Positions 60,198 through 64,000 of a stretch of 64,000 bases of DNA are shown in pieces (the stretch's first letter is position 1; each line of letters begins with the position of its first letter). Origin of the DNA: a virus. The stretch lies in IMG/VR virus record IMGVR_UViG_3300027906_003011, positions 1 through 64,000 of that record. The stretch is one strand, 5' to 3'. The notes under the pieces are model-generated. The model was given only the letters and a program-made list of their open reading frames with translations, was not told the DNA's origin and made no database searches. The translations under genes were made by a program, and so were the position numbers.

Positions 60198-61209
60198 ATG
60201 AAGATAGGCTTTGCTTGTAAATATTTACACCCAGATCAATCACAAAAGAAAAAACTACTAGAAGATATTCAGCGTCCGTTGAATACTAGATCTACAACCG
60301 TACAATGGCTTAATAGGCAAACTAAAGAAGTTTGCTGAAGAACGTCTGTGGGATATTATGGTACATAATATCCAATCGTATTACAATCTTGTAGAGTATG
60401 TTACAACACTAGAGCCAGAACTTAGAATGGTACGTTTAGGCTCAGATTGTCTTCCTGTATATACACAAGCAGATTGGTCTTACTATTGGACCAAGCCAGA
60501 TGTAATTGCTTATTGTCAGAAACATCTTATTAAGGTAGGCGACCTAGCTAGAAAACACAATGTTCGATTGTCATTTCATCCTGGACAATTTACAGTATTA
60601 GCAAGTGACAATCCAGATATAGTAAATAGAAGTATAGAGGAGTTTGAATATCATGCGGATCTCATCAGGTACATGGGTTACGGTAAAAACTGGCAGGACT
60701 TCAAGTGTAACGTCCACATCTCAGGCAGACAAGGTCCAGCCGGTATCAAAGCCGTCCTTCCAAGATTGTCTACAGAAGCACGAAACACACTTACTATTGA
60801 AAACGATGAAAACTCGTGGGGCCTCGACGCCTCACTCGAACTTGAAAAGGAGGTAGCATTAGTTGTCGACATACACCACCACTGGGTTCATAGTGCCGGA
60901 GAATATATTACTCCAAGCGACGACAGGATTAGACGTGTTATTGATTCTTGGCGTGGCGTTCGGCCTGTTTGCCATTATAGCATTAGTCGTGAAAACTATA
61001 TTATCGATCATCCGATCGACGTAAAACCCGATTATAATAAACTACTTGAAAGTGGTTACAAGAAAGGCAAGTTACGTGGCCATTCTGATTACTATTGGAA
61101 CAAGCCTGTTAATGAATGGGCTTGGACATTTACTAAAGATTTTGATATTATGTGTGAAAGCAAAATGAAAAATCTTGCTAGTATTAAATTCTATAACGAA
61201 TTCAAATAA
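60198..61209 (+). pseudogene. uvdE: UV-damage endonuclease (UvdE/UvsE), interrupted by a +1 frame change
   Basis: The family TIM barrel is clear from about 60320 on: ERLWDIMVHNIQSYY, RMVRLGSDCLPVYTQ, RLSFHPGQFTVLASDN, NVHISGRQGPAGIKAVLPRL, TIENDENSWGL, VDIHHHWVHSAGE, and KGKLRGHSDYYWNKP, with the conserved His and Glu metal ligands. The N-terminus MKIGFACKYLHPDQSQKK starts at 60198 in another frame and stops at TGA 60336-60338. The frames join if one base is skipped near 60309-60318 (WLN then GKLKKFAEERLW), giving 336 residues. It may be an indel, a real lesion or +1 frameshifting. The gene has its own promoter. Confidence 0.8.
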
Positions 61210-61958
61210 GTCTTAACTTTTTTCCAATCTACTTTATCTTGATGGATAGTACAGATAGTATTATCCTTTTCACCCAATATTTTTCTTACAGCTAATCGGG
61301 TTTCTTTTTCTTCTAAAATTTCAGCATGATATTGTGCTCTATGTTTCTCGTCATCATATAGTTCATAGTGCTTTTTCATAGCCCAAACATCAGCATTATT
61401 AAAGTCTGGTTTTTTGGTTCTTATGGTTTCCAAAAATTTAACATATTCGTTATTAGGGTCTGCTAAACCAGGCATTACGTTATATGCTAAGAACTTACTA
61501 GTGGTTAAAATATGGCGTTTAAACGCTTTTAAAGGGTCGTACAGCACGTTTAAGCAGGCACTAGTACCAAAGTACTGCCTTAACTGAAAAGTGCTTAAAT
61601 GTGTGGTAAAAACCAGCTTTTTAGACGTCTGTCGCTGTGCTTTTTCAATGGCAGGAAAAAAGATGGCTCTTAAATAACCTTCATGATCAGGAAAATAGTC
61701 TTTTACATAGTCCCAAGTTGGGGGTAATTTAACACCATTTATCCAGCGATCAAAGTGTCTTGGAGTTACTAGTCTTTGTTTAACATAAGTGTCTGAATCG
61801 TAAAATGTATCCATATCCAAATGAATATTCCAGGGTTGTTTTCCGTTATCTGGATGACTATACCAATACACATCTGGCAAGGAACAAATAGTTCTAGCTA
61901 TTCCATATCCGCCAGTGGATTGTTCAAAACTTACAAAGATTAATTTAGATTCGTCCAT
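61191..61958 (-). CDS. Sulfotransferase-like protein
   Basis: 255 residues, minus strand. The N-terminus LIFVSFEQSTGGYGIARTIC is a variant P-loop; RAIFFPAIEKAQRQTSKKLV precedes a KLVFTTHLS strand with His. The pattern is that of phage sulfotransferase-like proteins (15762 and 51263). Its start overlaps the end of the adenylating enzyme by 14 bases; its end overlaps uvdE tail to tail by 19 bases. Confidence 0.6.
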   Translation of the reverse strand: MDESKLIFVSFEQSTGGYGIARTICSLPDVYWYSHPDNGKQPWNIHLDMDTFYDSDTYVKQRLVTPRHFDRWINGVKLPPTWDYVKDYFPDHEGYLRAIFFPAIEKAQRQTSKKLVFTTHLSTFQLRQYFGTSACLNVLYDPLKAFKRHILTTSKFLAYNVMPGLADPNNEYVKFLETIRTKKPDFNNADVWAMKKHYELYDDEKHRAQYHAEILEEKETRLAVRKILGEKDNTICTIHQDKVDWKKVKTYLNSL

Positions 61959-62655
61959 AGTAATAAAACTCGCCGTTGCTGTTTACAGCGACATTGTCTC
62001 CTGTAGCAAACCATTCATTACCGTATACACTTATGTCTCCTTTGACATATAATTCGCCGTCTTTAATATCTACATAACAATACGTTCGATCGCCCAAAAA
62101 TGTAGCACCTACTAGTTCTCTAGATTTATAATCTTCAATTTGTTCCAAACTAGTAAAGGTAGTATTAATAGCACATGGTCCTATTTCTGTCATTCCCCAA
62201 TTAGTAGTAAACGTAGCACCTTTAGAAACAAATGATTCTATCATTTCCCAAGGCACAGGATCACTACCACAAGTAACATGGATACCTGTTAAGTCGAGGT
62301 GTTTAAAACCCTTTGTAAGGGCTAAAATACGCCCGTGTGTTGGTGTTAAATGTGTGTGGGTATAGTTTGTTATATCTTTTAAAAACTTGTAAGCATTAAA
62401 GTCTACGACGGTCACACTAGCACCAATAGAAAATGCTGGTAATGTTTGGGCAAGTAGTCCTCCGGCATGAGCCATTTTACACACGGTATAAATTTTAGAT
62501 TTTTCTGTTATGTTCTGAGAGTTAACGGCTATAGCATTAGCATGGTATAACTTTTCAGGAGATTGGAAAATTTCTTTTTGGGGACCGGTAGTTCCAGAAC
62601 TCTTAAGAGTCGTCCCGTTCTTTAGAATGTTTGATAAAGTTTCTTTCAGTTCCAT
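61945..62655 (-). CDS. Minimal ANL adenylating core protein, lacks N- and C-terminal subdomains
   Basis: 236 residues, about half the usual ANL length. SSGTTGPQKEIFQ is the A3 P-loop, NWGMTEIGPCAIN the A5 motif, ELYVKGDISVYGNEWFATGD the A6/A7 region, and the protein stops at FYYYGRI, exactly at A8. The part before A3 (normally about 150 residues) and the mobile A10 subdomain are missing. It may work with a separate partner, the overlapping 61191 gene being the candidate. LuxE-type acyl-protein ligases are the closest idea. Confidence 0.8.
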   Translation of the reverse strand: MELKETLSNILKNGTTLKSSGTTGPQKEIFQSPEKLYHANAIAVNSQNITEKSKIYTVCKMAHAGGLLAQTLPAFSIGASVTVVDFNAYKFLKDITNYTHTHLTPTHGRILALTKGFKHLDLTGIHVTCGSDPVPWEMIESFVSKGATFTTNWGMTEIGPCAINTTFTSLEQIEDYKSRELVGATFLGDRTYCYVDIKDGELYVKGDISVYGNEWFATGDNVAVNSNGEFYYYGRI

Positions 62656-62830
62656 CTGTTATCATCTTTGCTAGTTTATAAGGTGTAAGGGCAAACATAA
62701 ACGGAAAGATACTATGAATAGTTCCTGTAATAAAAACTAATAGTGCTAAAAAATTATAATAGGTAGCATAAGCAAAATGCTTAAAATATCCTGATTTAAT
62801 TTTCTTTAAATGTTTAAGATCTATGTCCAT
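62603..62830 (-). CDS. DUF6356-type membrane protein
   Basis: 75 residues. FKHFAYATYYNFLALLVFIT followed by GTIHSIFPFMFALTPY is the DUF6356 pattern (YF.H....... IHA.FPF.F) of short alphaproteobacterial membrane proteins. It overlaps the next gene by 53 bases and the previous by 17. The close coupling suggests a role together with the adenylating enzyme. Confidence 0.75.
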   Translation of the reverse strand: MDIDLKHLKKIKSGYFKHFAYATYYNFLALLVFITGTIHSIFPFMFALTPYKLAKMITDGTERNFIKHSKERDDS

Positions 62831-63347
62831 GATATTCTTCTTTGTTTACCTTCCATATTGATTGTTTAGTATAGTATACATCCTCTTCACCTACAAAGTC
62901 AACTATTTTTGACTTTTCTAGTAAATGGAATACTTTATTGATTCTTAGCATTTTACCACTAGCATCATTTTCTACATTAGTTGTAATATATATTGGAACT
63001 TCCGAATTGTCTGTCATTATTTCGGCCCATTCCATTTGTAAAGGTAAATGCTCAGCAAACGGATAACTTGACATATGATATTTATTTAATCCTGCTGGCC
63101 TTTGGTATGTTTGAACGCCTCTAAACAAAGCTCTGTAACCATCTTTGAAAGGATGGATACCACTAATAGATGCTATATGATCGCCAACCTGTGTAGCCCA
63201 CCAACTACCACCGTTGTCTAATAACCATTGCCATTTAATTGCTGATAAACTAGAATTGTTTAAGAAGCCCATGTGCCTACAAAGCTCTAAAAAGTCTTTT
63301 AAGACATTTGGATCATTTAATCTAATAGTTTGTGATTTCGATTTCAT
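62814..63347 (-). CDS. GNAT-like hypothetical protein
   Basis: 177 residues from the ATG at 63347 (GGGAG upstream); the frame is open to 63431, which would overlap the next gene. KWQWLLDNGGSWWATQVGDH and ISGIHPFKDGYRALFRGVQT have the look of an N-acetyltransferase-like fold (strand with bulge then helix), as in other marine phage GNAT proteins. Acceptor unknown. Confidence 0.55.
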   Translation of the reverse strand: MKSKSQTIRLNDPNVLKDFLELCRHMGFLNNSSLSAIKWQWLLDNGGSWWATQVGDHIASISGIHPFKDGYRALFRGVQTYQRPAGLNKYHMSSYPFAEHLPLQMEWAEIMTDNSEVPIYITTNVENDASGKMLRINKVFHLLEKSKIVDFVGEEDVYYTKQSIWKVNKEEYHGHRS

Positions 63348-63381
63348 ATAGTTGTACGTCTCCCGCTCCGGAGTTGTAGCC

Positions 63382-63708
63382 CTACTTTCTGTCTTTAAAC
63401 AATTCGTCTTTAGCTGACTCAACTTGGTCAATAATCTTTTTACTATCCATTAACCAATCTACGTGAGTAATCTTGTGTGACATCTTATCAAGTTGCCGTT
63501 GAAGTGCTGACTCTAATTTACGATAGTCTGTTTTAGAGTCAGCAATTTTGGAAATATCAACTGACTTAACTGTACCATCTTTAAAATGTATTAAAACTTG
63601 GTTCAGCAATTCCAATGGCACATCTTCCATAGATACTTCTTTTAGAAGTAGGTCCCACTGGCTTTGAACTATTTTATCGTAGTTCTTATCTTCGTTAGGC
63701 TGTGGCAT
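63382..63708 (-). CDS. Hypothetical phage protein
   Basis: 108 residues. DVPLELLNQVLIHFKDGTVK is a conserved phrase of short T4-like phage proteins, followed by a charged helix with THVDWLMDSKKIIDQVESAK. It overlaps the next gene upstream (63695) by 14 bases. Its neighbours suggest a virion or assembly role. Confidence 0.65.
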   Translation of the reverse strand: MPQPNEDKNYDKIVQSQWDLLLKEVSMEDVPLELLNQVLIHFKDGTVKSVDISKIADSKTDYRKLESALQRQLDKMSHKITHVDWLMDSKKIIDQVESAKDELFKDRK

Positions 63709-64000
63709 CAGACGTGGTCTTCTTACTTGGTCGACCGCGACGTGGTCTAAGGTCAGGGTTTAAATCATACGCCTGTTCTCTTAACTTCACCGCCTCATCT
63801 TCAAATCCTTTAGCCTGGTTTAGTAAACTATCAGCCAATTGAGAGTCGTCTAGTGCTTGGTTATTTGAAGCAGATGGAACGTTTGACGGTTCACCTACAT
63901 CTCTACCACGAGGTTGTGGCGAGACCATACCAGCATTTTGATCTAGTTCTCTCATTTTATCAGCGGCTTCACCGCCTGCTTTTAATTTATTAACAACATC
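63695..64000 (-). CDS. Hypothetical phage protein, N-terminus outside window
   Basis: Minus-strand frame open to the window edge (DVVNKLKAGGEAADKMREL before the internal Met), so the protein begins beyond 64000. Visible 101 residues: a Gly/Ala-rich helical start, a low-complexity Asn/Ser/Gln middle, and a basic end RPRRGRPSKKTTSDA with an AT-hook-like RGRP core. It might bind DNA. Partial gene. Confidence 0.65.
   Translation of the reverse strand, partial: DVVNKLKAGGEAADKMRELDQNAGMVSPQPRGRDVGEPSNVPSASNNQALDDSQLADSLLNQAKGFEDEAVKLREQAYDLNPDLRPRRGRPSKKTTSDATA

Noticed and set aside
1-64000. Avoidance of GATC or GANTC
   Set aside because: GATC, GATTC, GACTC and GAGTC are all seen many times, so no general avoidance of Dam or CcrM sites.
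1-64000. CRISPR arrays, integrase or insertion sequences
   Set aside because: No regular repeat-spacer arrays, no tyrosine or serine recombinase and no transposase motifs were seen. Repeats are limited to short direct copies such as AAATCAAGCAA near 18045.
1-64000. Cyanophage assignment
   Set aside because: speD, hsp20 and nrdAB occur in cyanophages, but no psbA, psbD, hli, talC or cp12-like gene is present and the tmRNA is of the permuted alphaproteobacterial type.

Overview
The window looks like part of the genome of a tailed marine phage of the T4-like (myovirus) type, not a bacterial chromosome. The DNA is AT-rich, genes are tightly packed and often overlap by 1 to 20 bases, and many are tiny or unknown. 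There is a T4-type replication and nucleotide set (gp61-like primase, gp41-like helicase, NrdA, NrdB, glutaredoxin, DexA-like exonuclease, D12-class DNA methylase). TATAAATA-type motifs, matching T4 late promoters, stand in front of structural and unknown genes. Near-perfect sigma70 promoters (TTGACA-17-TATAAT) stand in front of early-type genes. A circularly permuted two-piece tmRNA of the alphaproteobacterial type, a ribosomal protein bS21 and the absence of photosynthesis genes point to a myophage of a streamlined marine heterotroph (SAR11-like, or the related OM43 phage lineage) rather than a cyanophage. This host assignment is inference.

Layout. 1-8.4 kb: end of a radical-SAM gene, small conserved phage proteins, a large protein with a P-loop kinase domain, a PD-(D/E)XK nuclease and a beta-helical tail fibre. 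8.4-14.4 kb: nrdA, nrdB, glutaredoxin and the first of three amidinotransferases. 14.4-18.0 kb: tmRNA, an outer-membrane porin with its terminator, a second amidinotransferase and a thermonuclease. 18.1-27.3 kb: secreted cell-wall hydrolase, HExxH protein, primase, helicase, a membrane coiled-coil protein that needs a -1 frameshift, clpX, bS21 and two SGNH-like proteins. 27.4-34.0 kb: separate early operons with Hsp20, ClpS, exonuclease, a cytidylyltransferase, GMP reductase, DNA methylase and two QueC-like PP-loop proteins. 34.0-36.8 kb: late genes, a structured RNA candidate, three tiny ORFs and a palindromic bidirectional promoter. 36.5-44.0 kb: a curli-like module (Fis-type regulator, CsgF, CsgG, two curlin-repeat proteins, a FecR-domain protein and a CHASE2 nucleotide cyclase). 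44.0-45.0 kb: minus-strand small membrane proteins. 45.1-57.0 kb: accessory enzymes (arginyltransferase-like protein, third amidinotransferase, radical SAM, kinase-like, SpeD, 2OG oxygenase, acyl-adenylating enzyme, nitroreductase, methyltransferase) with tRNA-Thr and tRNA-Ala. 57.0-64.0 kb: virion-type genes, a frame-broken UV endonuclease, and a minus-strand block with a second, minimal adenylating enzyme.

How the genes may work together. (i) The phage carries its own protein-quality kit: tmRNA tagging, ClpX with its ClpP-docking loop, ClpS, an arginyl/leucyl-transferase-like protein and Hsp20. (ii) The curli-like module has exporter, pore accessory, amyloid-type substrates, a periplasmic FecR protein and a membrane cyclase in one gene order, so phage-directed secretion or surface assembly is plausible. 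(iii) Several small-molecule enzymes occur as overlapping operons without an obvious known pathway.

The most striking sequence-level signal is global. Reading the whole + strand I found no GCAGC and no GCTGC, although GCAG and GCTG are common and GCGGC and GCCGC are used freely. This looks like complete avoidance of a GCWGC (or GCAGC) restriction site and explains why Ala-Ala pairs are written GCGGCC, GCCGCC or GCGGCA. All statements about families come from reading motifs; no searches were run.
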